Source of the DNA: Hippopus hippopus
Taxonomy: Eukaryota; Mollusca; Bivalvia; Cardiida; Cardiidae
Assembly: GCA_946811185.2 (NCBI GenBank)
Contig: OX328096.1
Span: forward strand, 69,749,345 to 69,813,344
Direction: 5' to 3'
Length of the DNA stretch: 64,000 nt
Program-made: the position numbers and the translations under genes
The notes under the pieces: model-generated
The model's database searches: none
What the model was told of the DNA's origin: nothing
What the model saw: only the letters and a program-made list of their open reading frames with translations
Shown here: in pieces, positions 41,738 to 52,310 of the stretch
Layout: every line of letters starts with the position of its first letter
How positions within the stretch are numbered: position 1 is the first letter of the stretch

Positions 41738-41962
41738 ACAGGTCTACCCACGTTTTACCTGGAGTTTCTTTACAATCAGAGTGCTTAGATCGCTAAAATC
41801 AGATTATGGACTATGTGGCTTTCCTTTTTCATCCCATCTGCTTTCCTACACATCCGTCGTTGAAACAGTGATCAGTGCAGAGACAGGAATGAATTCTGTC
41901 GCAATGACTAGATCTAGATCTATCATCAATCCTAGGAAAGAAATTTGCCAAGTTTTCGGATA
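41738..41962 (-). mobile_element. SINE-D fragment 7b
   Basis: Opposite orientation and directly beside 7a: ACCTGGAGTTTCTTTACAAT, CCTACACATCCGTCGTTGAA, ACAGGAATGAATTCTGTCGC, CATCAATCCTAGGAAAG. A TAGATCTAGATC insertion splits it. Confidence 0.7.
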
Positions 41963-42044
41963 GATATCCAACTTATGGCAAAAATACGCCAAACTTTTCG
42001 ATCTATTGACAAGCTTTCGTAACATTAAATAGATCTAAATATAT

Positions 42045-42303
42045 TTGAGCCATGTTGCGGTAAAAGAGGGTTTAATGCATCTCTGTGATGTATGATACCA
42101 AGCAAGTCATCACATAATTATACATCCATATTGTATGATAACTGATTGAATCAAAAGGCATGCAAACTGGTCCTTTGACATGTAGAACGTTGAAAAATAG
42201 ATCTAGCAAAGAGTTTTGACCCAGGTTAACTTGCGCGGACTGCACAGGCCGACCTGGGTCGATAGTTTTTTGCAAATGCATTAAGCCCCCTTTTTACAGA
42301 TCA
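42045..42303 (-). mobile_element. MITE-B copy 18
   Basis: TTGAGCCATGTTGCGGTAAA, CCAAGCAAGTCATCACATAA, GACCCAGGTTAACTTGCGCG, GCATTAAGCCCCCTTTTTAC. Confidence 0.85.
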
Positions 42304-42394
42304 TAAATCCGGCTTTCTCTGTAAATGGCATTTTGAAAAAGCCAAAAAACTAGTTAGTCATGATTTCTTCGACACAATGTTTTCCGCGAAAAAC

Positions 42395-43091
42395 GGCTCG
42401 TGCATGACGTAAGAATAGTATGATTAATGACGTCATTATTTTCTAGCATAGATCATTGCGTATGTTTATACACAAATAGACGCTTAACACGCTGAAAGTA
42501 AGTAAGAAATTAGATAATCTGTACTCATTAAACTGATAATGATTCTTAAGTAATCATCCGATCGGTAGATAATTTTTGTCATTTTTGACCAATCAGGTAC
42601 TTGTGCGAAAGATTGTCATACGTGTGACGCTGTGCGACTAACCGGAAGACACTCAATTTTTAAGTCATCCCTATTTAGATTTAGACTAAAACCCAGAACG
42701 AAGCCGGAATTTCATTTTTGAAAATCTAGAACGGTGTTACCGCAAAACGAGCTTCGCTCGTTATTAGTTTTCAGGCAGTTTTCAGTCAGTTTTTAACCCA
42801 TTTCATCCATATCTTATGAGACTACTCATATTATCATTCTTGTATCCTCATGCCAAATGTTACCTCTTATGGCTGCAAGACTGCACAGATTACGACGGAT
42901 AGAAAATGCATTTCATGTTTTAGGAGACCTTCCAAGCAATCGCTGTTGTCGTTTGCGGTTTTAAATCAGGATAAATCCATTGTGTTTTACTATCCCTCAC
43001 ATTACATTTTTTGGTAATTTATCTATGTTTACACACCTGAGCTGTTCAACACACTTTCAAGAATTTTCTCTCTAGCTATACGGATATATCT
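42395..43091 (+). repeat. Dispersed repeat J, copy 3
   Basis: Shares GCTCG(T)GCATGACGTAA with 24390-24440 and, strongly, CATGCCAAATGTTACC, GCAAGACTGCACAGATTACG and GATAGAAAATGCATTTCATG with 25660-25740. Ends at ATCTTTAA. Contains the short palindrome ACGAGCTTCGCTCGT at about 42748. Confidence 0.7.
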
Positions 43092-43264
43092 TTAATATTA
43101 ATATATTTGTTCCGTTCGATGTTCCAGATTGAAGATACATTATCTCAAAGTCTGATAAAAGTAACGACTTATTTCCATTCTAGTTTAGAAATATGTGAAA
43201 TAAACTGGCAATTGACATTAGATAGTGTACGGCAGGCAATATAGTTGTCGTCTTTTCTATTGTA

Positions 43265-43788
43265 TGAGGGCTGATTGGTAAGTTGTGAGCCTCATACATA
43301 AGGGTTTGACACTTTGCGGACATATTGCCTTATTTTTCAACATAATCCCAATCAGTATCTATACAGCTTTGCTAGCGATGTTTAAGGGCCTCAGTGCCAC
43401 TTTTAAAGAAGTCCTTTTCTTGACCGTTCCTCTGCATGTATGGCGTCATCATTACATCGAAATAGGGTACCGGATTTTTTTTTTTAAATGGATGAAAGTA
43501 TGCTGGAGCGAGACCAGGTGAATAAGGCGGATGCTTAAACAATTCAAAGCCACAATCGTTACTAAAAGTCATGGCAATGACAGACTTGTGAACAGGGGCA
43601 TTGTCCTGGTGAAACAAAAGTCACCTGTCTTGTTTACATTCGAGTGCTACCTCTTCGACATCAACTGATCAAATGACATTAGTCTTCGGGTACACAGCCT
43701 TAAATGGTCAGGGAATAGTAGTACTACAAAAGGACATCCCTGCTTGTCTTTTTCAAAATAAGGCTCACAACGTATCAATCAGCCGACG
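43265..43788 (-). mobile_element. Internally deleted mariner
   Basis: A 524-bp element between TA dinucleotides (43263-43264, 43789-43790). Left end TGAGGGCTGATTGGTAAGTT and right end AACGTATCAATCAGCCGACG are inverted repeats. A central transposase scrap is retained on the minus strand. Same family as the relic at 13351. Confidence 0.85.
43372..43617 (-). pseudogene. Mariner transposase catalytic fragment
   Basis: The frame begins FHQDNAPVHKS, the second catalytic D motif, and continues to KHPPYSPGLAPAYFHPF. That is the usual YSPDLAP...DF region, but the final catalytic D position is occupied by a non-acidic residue. The N-terminal DNA-binding half and the first D are deleted, so it cannot act as a transposase. 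Confidence 0.85.
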
Positions 43789-43856
43789 TATATTAGGTCA
43801 CAGAGGGCGAAGCTTGTCAAAAACCAAGCATCTGTGATTTACTGACTAAAGTTGTC

Positions 43857-43985
43857 CACTAACCCTCTACTACACAATTCAGAGTTTTAAAGACCCTGAC
43901 GGGGAAGAAGCTTTAACACTGAAGTCTTGTCCTGCTAAATAAGTAAGGTTAAACTTTCAAGGCGATAGTAAAAATCTGATTCTAA
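43857..43985 (-). mobile_element. MITE-C and MITE-A end fragments
   Basis: CTAACCCTCTACTACACAAT with TTTTAAAGACCCTGACGG is a MITE-C end. It is followed by CCTGCTAAATAAGTAAGGTT and GGCGATAGTAAAAATC, which match the reverse MITE-A end. Confidence 0.6.
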
Positions 43986-44202
43986 CATGACACGTGAATT
44001 CGGCTCTATAAACACAGTGCAACGAAAGCGTGGTAAAATCTACGTTATTCTATGTGGAGTGACGTCATTCTGTATAGAGTGACGTCATTCTGTATAAAGT
44101 AAGTAAGTAAGTTATTCAATGGAATATAATCTGCATCTGCGTTTTTACTCTAAGTATGAACTTGTTTTCCTTTCGTTAAGAGTTGGTCATGTTAGAATCG
44201 AA

Positions 44203-44332
44203 ATAATCTTCTTTCTTTCGTGGTTTATCGTTCAATAAACCACGCTCTATCGTCCTCGTCGATTATTTATTGTGCCTCATAACTCACAACTGTGGTTTAT
44301 TGAACGATAAACCACGACAGAAAGAAGATTAT
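44203..44332. mobile_element. Hairpin element N3
   Basis: Arms ATAATCTTCTTTCTTTCGTG and CACGACAGAAAGAAGATTAT extend about 41 bp. Each arm itself contains a small palindrome (GTGGTTTATCGTTCAATAAA then CCAC). It abuts the fold-back element. Confidence 0.85.
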
Positions 44333-44520
44333 GTATTAGTCTTTGTCCTACTTTTCTATCCAATCAGAGGGCTCATATTTGAACATTTTTGACCGTCTAT
44401 TTTCTATAAACTACCCAACGCAGGTTTATTTTGATCATTTATCCATTTAAAGAGGCCCTTATACTCATTTTCAGCCAGTTTTAACTCATTTTGTCTTTTT
44501 TTTTTATCAAACTATGTATT

Positions 44521-44631
44521 AGTTAGTGTTTATTAATTGAAAATTTAACAATTAAGACACCCTAAGGGAGCGAACGTAGTGAGCGACCGGGGTGTCTTAA
44601 TTGCTAAATTTTCAATTAATAAACACTAACT
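44521..44631. mobile_element. Hairpin element N2
   Basis: Arms AGTTAGTGTTTATTAATTGA and TCAATTAATAAACACTAACT pair over about 42 bp to GACACC/GGTGTC. The loop is AGGGAGCGAACGTAGTGAGC then GACCG, a sloppy palindrome of GAGCG/CGACC words. Confidence 0.9.
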
Positions 44632-44634
44632 GAC

Positions 44635-45463
44635 TTAGTGTTTAACCTTTGACCTGTAGTACGACAGCCAGTGAAATCCTTTTGTAGTGAGGTTAATGTC
44701 AAAACAGAATGATTGACTTCAGTACGACAGCCAATAAAATCCTTTTTTAGGTGGCGCCTTCATTTAACCTTGTGACGAAACAATTTACGTAATGAAATTT
44801 CATTTTCCCGCTTGATGCAATGTACCGCGTGTCCCATTTCCTATACAAATCATAAAGCAGGCCTCGGCGATGATAGAAGCTGATTTGAATTTAGGCGTGT
44901 CGGATTTCGACTTTTTGGATGAGGAATTCGATCAATCCGTCCCTGACTTAATTAATTGGAATTAATATCTAGGATCCAATACAGGGAGTTTTTACTATTT
45001 TCTTTTTTTAATTCATTGTTATCATACCATGTCAATTAACCCTGCGTCCCCAAAACCAATATTGACAATTGTAAACCGTGCCGATTCAGACGAGGCAACA
45101 CGATGAGTTTGTTCACTTGAATTCTGCATTGTTTGTCGCTTAGATATACAAATAATACTTAAACCCTATGATACAAAATGAAATGGTCCAGTGATTAAAA
45201 TGAAACTGTCAAATGTTTCAAATGCGGTGTTGAAAGGGTTGAATAGACATTTGTACATGTAGTACAGCACATGTCGGCCTGACAGGACAGTATGGCGGAG
45301 TTTCTACAATTCACTGGCGCATGCGCTCTTCGCCTTAAACACTTAACTTAGTGGCGAACTCTTAATAATTAATTGTTCAGGTAGCCAGGTTTAATAAATA
45401 AGACGGACGTTTTTTCAAAATATGAGGCCATTTGATTGGTCGGCAAATGAGGTTAAACACTAA
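44635..45463. mobile_element. 829-bp TIR element
   Basis: TTAGTGTTTAACCT at the left is exactly mirrored by AGGTTAAACACTAA at the right. Contains a direct repeat of about 30 bp (AGTACGACAGCCAGTGAAAT and AGTACGACAGCCAATAAAAT) near 44661 and 44721. A short acidic frame starts at 44868 (MIEADLNLGVSDFDFLDEEF). No transposase. Confidence 0.7.
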
Positions 45464-46223
45464 AGACATTCTTATATCTTCATGCCAAATGTTGCGCCTG
45501 ACGGTTGCAAGGTTGCTTAGATTACAGTCGATAGAAAATGCATTTCGCTGAGTTGCGGCCTTCCATGTAAACAGACTCGTCGTTTCCGGTTTTCGAATCG
45601 AAGATTTCGATATATCCGTTATACACTCGGGTAGATTCGTATGAAGATCATGCATTCTGTCACGTGACTATATTTGATCTTCGCCCTGCGTCTAATGAGG
45701 TAAACAAAAGAAAATGGAGGCTTCTCTGTTGCAGCCTCGATTTTCAGACGGAGGTCGCGACCTATATGCAAATTACACCGTATCCGACTCTAGGCGGAAA
45801 CCAACGATAAATTTCCGTGACGCACCGCTATTGTTTACAGCTTCGATCGTCAGCCAGTTTTCTTCTGACCAATGTTCGGTTTCTGATACAAATCTCCGTG
45901 TTTCTTTTTTTTTCAATTACACCATATATGTCAGTAGTTTATCCATGTTTACACAAAGGACTGATTTCTGTACCATTCTAAAGTGTTTGAAATTTAACAG
46001 CGTTTTTGCTTACCGGCTTTAGACGGGCATCTTTAAACGTCGCAGTTTATCTGGATTTACTGCGCATGCGTACATAAACCCTACCCCCTCATTAATATTC
46101 AACAATTACTTAAATTAGATCTAGCACATGCCAAGTACTTACGTTGTTGACAGAAGAAAAATGGTAAAACAAAGATACAAATTCTGTAATAAATGCCGAT
46201 CAATCTACATGGTCGGTTTTCCT

Positions 46224-46418
46224 CTAAAACATAGCACCTGCAGCTTGAAACAAGCTGTAGTTACGAGGTTTTAGAAGTAAATCGACGATATGTTGAAATC
46301 TAAAGAAAAAATAATGCTGTAGTAAATCAGTAGAAATTTCCGTAAGTTCAGTAGTCGTTACTTCCTCAAAATCTTGGTCAAAAAGACCGTCGAAATCGCC
46401 AAACTTAAATTCTGCCAT
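46224..46418 (-). other. Small acidic open frame in the fold-back loop
   Basis: From ATG 46418 (second Met) the frame reads MAEFKFGDFDGLFDQDFEEV, then TTTELTEISTDLLQ, and ends 65 codons on inside the arm. The acidic, Phe/Asp-rich start resembles the short frame at 44868 in general character. It might be a first exon of an element-encoded protein; no domain is recognised and coding status is unproven. Confidence 0.3.
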
Positions 46419-46485
46419 ATTTGACATTGTTTAACACTGGCGACAGTCAAGTGTGTACTGGAAAAGATGCTGATAATGAAAGTTC

Positions 46486-46714
46486 ATCAACCCTTTCCCA
46501 TACGATAAATTTTAGACCATTCCAAATTGAAAGCATCTGCAGATGACAAATTTTGAAAGTGGAACAAATGAAGTAGAGTTTTTTGACAGGGTAGAAAACA
46601 TTGTAGGAAAAGGAGAAAATGTTGTTAACCAGCATTTTCTCCTTTTCCAAATATGTTTTCGAAAACCTTCCTTCCCAGGGTCGTTAAAACCAGGGATTGT
46701 TTGGTAAAGGGTTA
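46486..46714 (+). mobile_element. MITE-C copy 20, in the fold-back loop
   Basis: CAACCCTTTCCCATACGATA, CATCTGCAGATGACAAATTT, hairpin AAATGTTGTTAACCAGCATT, GGGTCGTTAAAACCAGGG, TTTGGTAAAGGGTTAA. Confidence 0.85.
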
Positions 46715-47349
46715 AATATCACGTGGTTGTGCACGAGTTGTTTAGCCCCCGATATTCACGTGGAAATTACGTCATTTTTTAGCGATGATGCAATTAGGAC
46801 GTTTCCTTGTCAATGAGCAAATGAGCTAACTCCATATATGGGTAAAAGGGCGTTTCTTTGTGAATAGTGGACTCCGTGTATGGCAAATTATTTTAGCAAT
46901 GATGTAATGTGGGCGGAAAAAGACTAAGTCAGTTAAACGCTAAGAAGTTCAAAATTAAACGATTTAAACAGCCAAAAGGAGGGAGCGTAGCGACCGACTC
47001 GTAACTACAGCTTGTTTCAAGCTGCAGGTGCTATGTTTTAGAGGAAAACCGACCATATAGATTGATCGGCTTTTATTACACAATTTGTATCTGTGTTTTA
47101 CCATTTTTCTTCTGTCAACAGCCTATAAGTACATGGCATGTGCTAAATTAAGTAATTGTTGAATATTAATGAGGGGGTAGGGTTTATATACGCATGCGCA
47201 GTAAATCCAGATAAACTCCGACGTTTAAATGGATTAATGATCAAAATAAACCTGCGTTGGGTAGTTTATAGAAAATGGACGGTCAAAAATTTTCAAATAT
47301 GAGCCTTCTGATTGGATAGGAAAGAAGGACAAAGACTAATTCTAAATTA

Positions 47350-47496
47350 ATGCTGCTTAAAAATTACTTTTTGGTGAAAAGACATCTCATCGGACAGTGT
47401 AGATGCAAGATCAGACTGCACGTTCTGTGCAGTCTGATCTTGATCTACACTGTTCGCAGAAGGTCGCTGAGTCGCGCTTCGCAGCCTAAGGGTTAA
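47350..47496 (-). mobile_element. MITE-A copy 13
   Basis: Hairpin 47390-47458 (ATCGGACAGTGTAGATGCAA to CTACACTGTTCGC), then GTCGCTGAGTCGCGCTTCGC and GCCTAAGGGTTAAG. The far end meets the fold-back arm. Confidence 0.85.
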
Positions 47497-47689
47497 GAAT
47501 TGTTAGTTGAACAGAAGAAAATGCCGGTAGCTAAAATGTTTCCTTCCCTTTCAAAGGCATATTCCATCATACGCGAGCTATATTCAAATTATTGTCTACA
47601 AATACATTAAAATGTTGTCGGCTGTAAAATTAGTTTAAACATACTCATATTACATCGATTGAGAAACAAGTTCTTACAACTTATACCAA

Positions 47690-47850
47690 TCTCTCTCGAT
47701 TCTGCTTGCTGGGAACTACACCAGTACTCCCGCCGAATGTGTGGGCCAATGAAAAATCCCAAAGTTGACACCCGCTCCCGGGTATCGAACTCAGGACCTT
47801 ATGGTTACGAGACCGACGCCTTACCTCACAACCACGCCTGTAAAATAGTT
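47690..47850 (-). mobile_element. tRNA-derived SINE head (fourth type)
   Basis: On the minus strand GTGGTTGTGAGGTAAGGCGT resembles an A box and CCTGAGTTCGATACCCGGGA a good B box. A body GGGATTTTTCATTGGCCCAC and GGAGTACTGGTGTAGTTCCC follows. The tail differs from SINE-D/E. Confidence 0.7.
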
Positions 47851-47951
47851 CACTCTCTGGGCATTACAAAGATCAATATCATAAATGTGTGCGATAAGTA
47901 AACATTTCTATTTGTATGGAAGTGATTAAAGAGTTCCATTATAAGTGAAAT

Positions 47952-47980
47952 GGATCTCTCTCTCTCTCTCTCTCTTTCTC
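47952..47980. repeat. CT microsatellite
   Basis: About 29 bases of (TC)n with one TTT interruption, just upstream of the hAT-like element. Confidence 0.9.
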
Positions 47981-48036
47981 TCAAGGCATAAGTTTGAATC
48001 TCTTTCTCCCCATATCTGTGGCCTTGTTTACAGGTT

Positions 48037-49189
48037 CAGGGTTCGACATTAAGGCACGTCCGAACGACATTGTCTAGCAAAAAATCGGTTCGGGCTAGTA
48101 GAGACTGCGTCCAGCTAGCCCGAATGGTCTAGTGCAAAAATCGAGATAATTAATTAAGTACCAGTTTTAATGCTTGGCATGAGTGATGAAAATCGACCTA
48201 ATGTCCCGTTCGTCGACAAAGATCGCTTACATAACTTGTGATTTTGTTCAACGAGCGACAATTTATTGACAATTTCTACAGGAAGCAAATCACGCATGCG
48301 CGGTAGTCAATATTTTCACTGGAAAAACCAAATCGAACCGAAAATAGATTTAGTAGACCGACCGGAGTCCACGGGCTATTTTGTCGTCAAGGATAAGTCA
48401 TAATTTTTAACGTGAATTTTATCATTCTGTCAGAGTATTTAATTTTTAAGCAAGAATTTCCTATGTCTAGCTCTTTTTCTTGGAATACCGTATTTTCATT
48501 TTGACGACAACCGAAAATGAGTCGCCCAGACGTTTACATAGACAACGGAGCGGTCGAGCGGGGAATATGCCAAGCTTGCATAACTTCAAAATAACATCTG
48601 ATTGGGGAGAAGCAGAGTCATAATATAAAGCTAAAAACAAATGGATCGAAACAAAATTAGATCTAGATGAATAAGATTAGATCTAGATCACAAAAAAAAA
48701 TATCATTTTAGACCTTGAGTGGAACGCTGAATTCGCGCCATTGGTTTCTGTTTGATCCAGAGGAAAATGTCATGTTTTCTCTGACAGTTTAATAAACTGA
48801 AGATCTGTTGAAGGATCTGATAACATTATATCACAATGGTTTTGTCCTTTTAAACTCAAATTCTGTTATTTGAGCCTAAGTTAGACTAAAATGTGTCTCT
48901 GGTACTGCTTTCAAAATGGGTAAGTCTAATTTTTTTCCTCTGGAAAGGAAATTGTAATTGAAATTCTTAAAGGAGAAACATTCATTGATCATTACTTGAC
49001 ATGACATTGTTCTTTTTTTTTTTTACAATTTTGGTATATTAGCAAGAGAAATAACATAGATTTAGATCTATTTTATACATTTTTTTCATTTTGCAAAAAT
49101 GGTCTAGTAGAAATCTGAAGTGGTCTAGTAAAAATTTCAAATTACTGGTCCACTGGTCTAGTTGAAAAAAATGTTAATGTCGAACCCTG
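48037..49189. mobile_element. hAT-like non-autonomous element, 1.15 kb
   Basis: CAGGGTTCGACATTAA at the left is exactly mirrored by TTAATGTCGAACCCTG at the right (16 bp). AGGTT flanks both ends (48032-48036 and 49190-49194), a possible 5-bp target duplication. Subterminal GGTCTAGT words repeat: one near 48128 and four between about 49100 and 49160. CAGGG...CCCTG termini are typical of hAT elements; 5 bp is used by some hAT groups, 8 bp by most. No transposase frame. Confidence 0.8.
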
Positions 49190-49190
49190 A

Positions 49191-52100
49191 GGTTACACAT
49201 TCGATCTGTTAGTTTGGTTGAAATTTGACAAGTATTTTTTCAACATTGTATACGATGTATATTTTTGTGCAGTATACATATGGCCCGAAAATTCGCCATT
49301 AAATAGGGTATTCGATTGTGATCTTTTTGAAATTTTGCAGAACAATATAAATGAGTTCGAGGCAAAGGGAAAAGTAATAATCGCTGGAGATTTTAATGCT
49401 CGAACTGCTTCCAAGAATAATTTTATATCTTGTGATAACGTATTTGATACTGATCTTGACGATTATGTTCCAGATGCGCCATTAAGAAGATATTCTAAAG
49501 ATAAATTAATCGATTTATGTAAGTCGACCTCCTTTCGCATCGTAAACGGTAGATTGTATGATGATTTTTCAATTGGTAAGTTTACTTACTGTGGCAGTCA
49601 GGGTTTAAGTACGATTGATTATGTGATAACCAAAGAATCAAATTTGAAATTATTTTCCCATTTTTCTGTAGGGGATTTCAATGAATTTGGTGACCATGCG
49701 CCTATTTATTTCAATTTGAATTTCACCGGTATTTTAAAAAAGGAGTATAACCAATCCTTCCAATTTGAGAACTTAGCATGGAATAATGATTACAGAGAAA
49801 TGTTCAGATCAGGGCTAATCGCGAATCTGTCTCATTTCAATCGCATAGTAAATGAAAATACGAATAATACAGACGCGTTAGTTACCGCATTTTCACGCAG
49901 AATTATAGAAGTAGCGGATCCTTTATTTTCGAAGGTATCGCGCGTATCACATGGGTTTGAGGATGTATGTGGCGACGCGGATAAGAAATTGTTTGATAGT
50001 GAGTGTAGATCAGCCCGCTGTAGGTATAAGGACGCTTTACGTTGTTTTAACAATGAAATGTCGCATGCAAACCGACAGTTTTTAATGCGAGAACGCGTTG
50101 CGTATAAAAATCTGATTAAGAAAAAGCAGAGGCCCTTTAAACTTAACCAAACACAAGCCTTCGAGAATTTGCGAAAGTGTAAACCCCGTCAATTCTGGAA
50201 GTTTTTTAAATCAAACCCAAAGCGATCCAACAATAATATCTCTGTAGAAGAATTCAAAGATTACTTCTCAAATATGTTTCAAAATCTAGGTTCGGTAAGA
50301 AATGAAGAGGCGGAGGATTTTTGCGCGTCACACGATTTCAATTTATTAGATCCAGTATATAAGGAATTGGACCGCCCCATTTCGTACGAGGAGGTTATCA
50401 ATTGCATTAAATCATTGAAGCGTAACAAAGCGTCTGCTAGCGATAGATTATTGAATGAATACTTCATGGACTCGTTTGATATATTGGCGGGGCATATCAC
50501 AGAGGTTTTTAACATAATTTTGAATACAGGGTGTTTTCCCGAGTCTTGGACAAAAGGTATTATAGTACCAATACATAAGAAGGGACTAAGATCAGACGTG
50601 AATAATTATAGAGGTATAACCCTTTTGAGTAATTTTGGAAAACTTTTTACTAGCGTATTAAATAATCGTCTAACAAAATGGTGCAAAGCAAACGATAAAA
50701 TATCGGATGCCCAATTCGGATTTCAAAAAGGGAGATCGACAATTGATGCAATCTTTGTCTTGCATTGTTTAATTCAAAAGCTTTTAAGTAAAAATACACG
50801 CCTGTATGCCGCTTTCATAGACATGCAGAAATGTTTTGACAGCATATACAGAAATGGGCTATTGTATAAACTTTTTAAAATGGGAATTGACAGTAAAATG
50901 TTACGAATTATTCGTTCAATGTATTCGTCCGTCAAGTCGTGTGTACGCCATTGCAACAAATACTTCGGAGTACTTTGATATAGCTGTCGGCTTAAGACAA
51001 GGGGAGATAATCTCACCTATAATGTTCAGTCTATTCGTAGAGGATCTAGAATTGGCACTGCAGTCCGATGTAAACAGTGGTATTTCTATTAAGGACTTGT
51101 GCCTTACCGTTTTGCTATTTGCAGACGACATAGTAATTTTGGATGAAAAACCTGAAAAATTGCAGGAGTCTTTGGACAACTTAAGTCACTACTGCGATAA
51201 TTGGGGGCTTCAGGTAAACATTGACAAAACAAAAATCGTAGTATTTAGGAAAAGGGGCAAGGAAAATGAGTGTTGTACTATAAAAACACAAATATAGAAG
51301 TTATGAATGATTTTAACTATTTAGGTTGTACATTCAATTTTACTGGCACCTTTGTTTTGAATAACCAGACCTTATATGGAAAGGGTCTGAAAGCAATGAA
51401 TGTTTTGATAACTAACCTTAAGCGTCACGATGTTTTACCAAAAATAGCGTTACAGTTGTTCGATGCTTTTGTCGCGCCAATACTTTATTACGGGTGCGAA
51501 GTGTCTGGTTTTACGAATGCAAATAACATCGAAAAACTTCATTTAAAATTCTGCAAAAAAGTATTGGGGGTGAGACAATCTACCAGTAATTCAGCGGTGT
51601 ACGGAGAATTGGGGAGATACCCGTTATACATAAATAGATCAGTTCGAATTTTAAAATACTGGTTTAAACTTTGCACAACTGATAATATAATTCTGTCAAC
51701 CATTGCGGCAGATGCCAAACGGGACAGTGATTTAGGAATACAAATTTGTTTTTTTAAAGTTAAACAAATGCTAAGCAGAAATGGTTTTATGTACATTTGG
51801 GATAACCCATGTAATGTTAATGAACACTCGTTTATAAATATTTTCAAACAACGCTTGATAGATGAATTTTTATATAAATGGTTTCACGATTTAGGAACAA
51901 AACGCACACTTGATACTCTTTACCGACATGTTAAATCAGGGTTTGGCTATGAAGGTTACTTAAACCTTGTTATTAGTAGGCAACTACGAATTGCTCTCAC
52001 TAGATTAAGAACATCAGTGCATGGGTTAAAAATGGATACAGGTAGATTTTCAGATCAAGCAACCACCCGTAATTTACGATAATGTGAACTATGTGACCGA

Positions 52101-52310
52101 GGAGAAGTGGAAGATGAATTTCATTTTGTCTTCATCTGTCCACGCTATATTGAATTAAGGAAAAAATTTATTCGTGCAAAGTATTGCATAAGACCAAGTA
52201 TGTTCAAAATGATTGAACTTGTCAGATCAAATTCAAAAAAGGATATCATTGATTTGTGTAGGTATTTAAAACAAGCATTTGATATACGTAAAGGTACATT
52301 TATTACATAA
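49191..52310 (+). pseudogene. Non-LTR retrotransposon (LINE) ORF2: endonuclease plus reverse transcriptase
   Basis: Would nick DNA and reverse-transcribe LINE RNA at the nick. The frame opens inside an APE-type endonuclease: GDFNART near 49388, STIDYVI near 49610, and FGDHAPIYF near 49690 (the usual S-D-H triad reads G-D-H). About 100 N-terminal endonuclease residues are missing. The reverse transcriptase follows: IVPIHKKGLRSDVNNYRGIT near 50560, AQFGFQKGRST near 50710, AFIDMQKCFDS near 50810, and the catalytic LLFADDIV at about 51112-51132. A C-terminal CELC...HFVFIC knuckle lies at 52083-52130. Two frameshifts (about 50960 and 51270) and an in-frame TAA at 52080-52082 disable it. Clade not assigned. 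Confidence 0.9.

Larger units (their letters stand above)
44451..46032. mobile_element. TTAA-flanked insertion (repeat J, copy 1) in the fold-back
   Basis: TTAA at 44447-44450 and 46033-46036; the mirrored arm has the uninterrupted CCATTTAAACGTCG. Ends AGAGGCCCTTATAC and GACGGGCATCT are weakly inverted (AGA.GCCC). The right part is collinear with repeat J. Two smaller elements (44521-44631, 44635-45463) sit inside. Confidence 0.8.
44328..47343. mobile_element. Long-arm fold-back element
   Basis: The right arm (about 46998-47343) is the inverse of the left arm. The left arm is in two pieces: 44328-44450 and 46033-46264. Landmarks are ATTAGTCTTTGTCCTAC, AACTACCCAACGCAGGTTTA, CTGCGCATGCGTA, CCTACCCCCTCATTAATATT and TCAAGCTGCAGGTGCTATG. 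Without the TTAA insertion each arm is about 350 bp around a loop of about 730 bp. The loop holds a MITE-C and a small acidic frame. The mobiliser class is unknown. Confidence 0.8.

Noticed and set aside
45714..46022. 102-codon frame starting MEASLLQPRF
   Set aside because: It lies within repeat J. The corresponding parts of the copies at 25590-25918 and 42770-43091 do not keep the frame, and no domain is visible.
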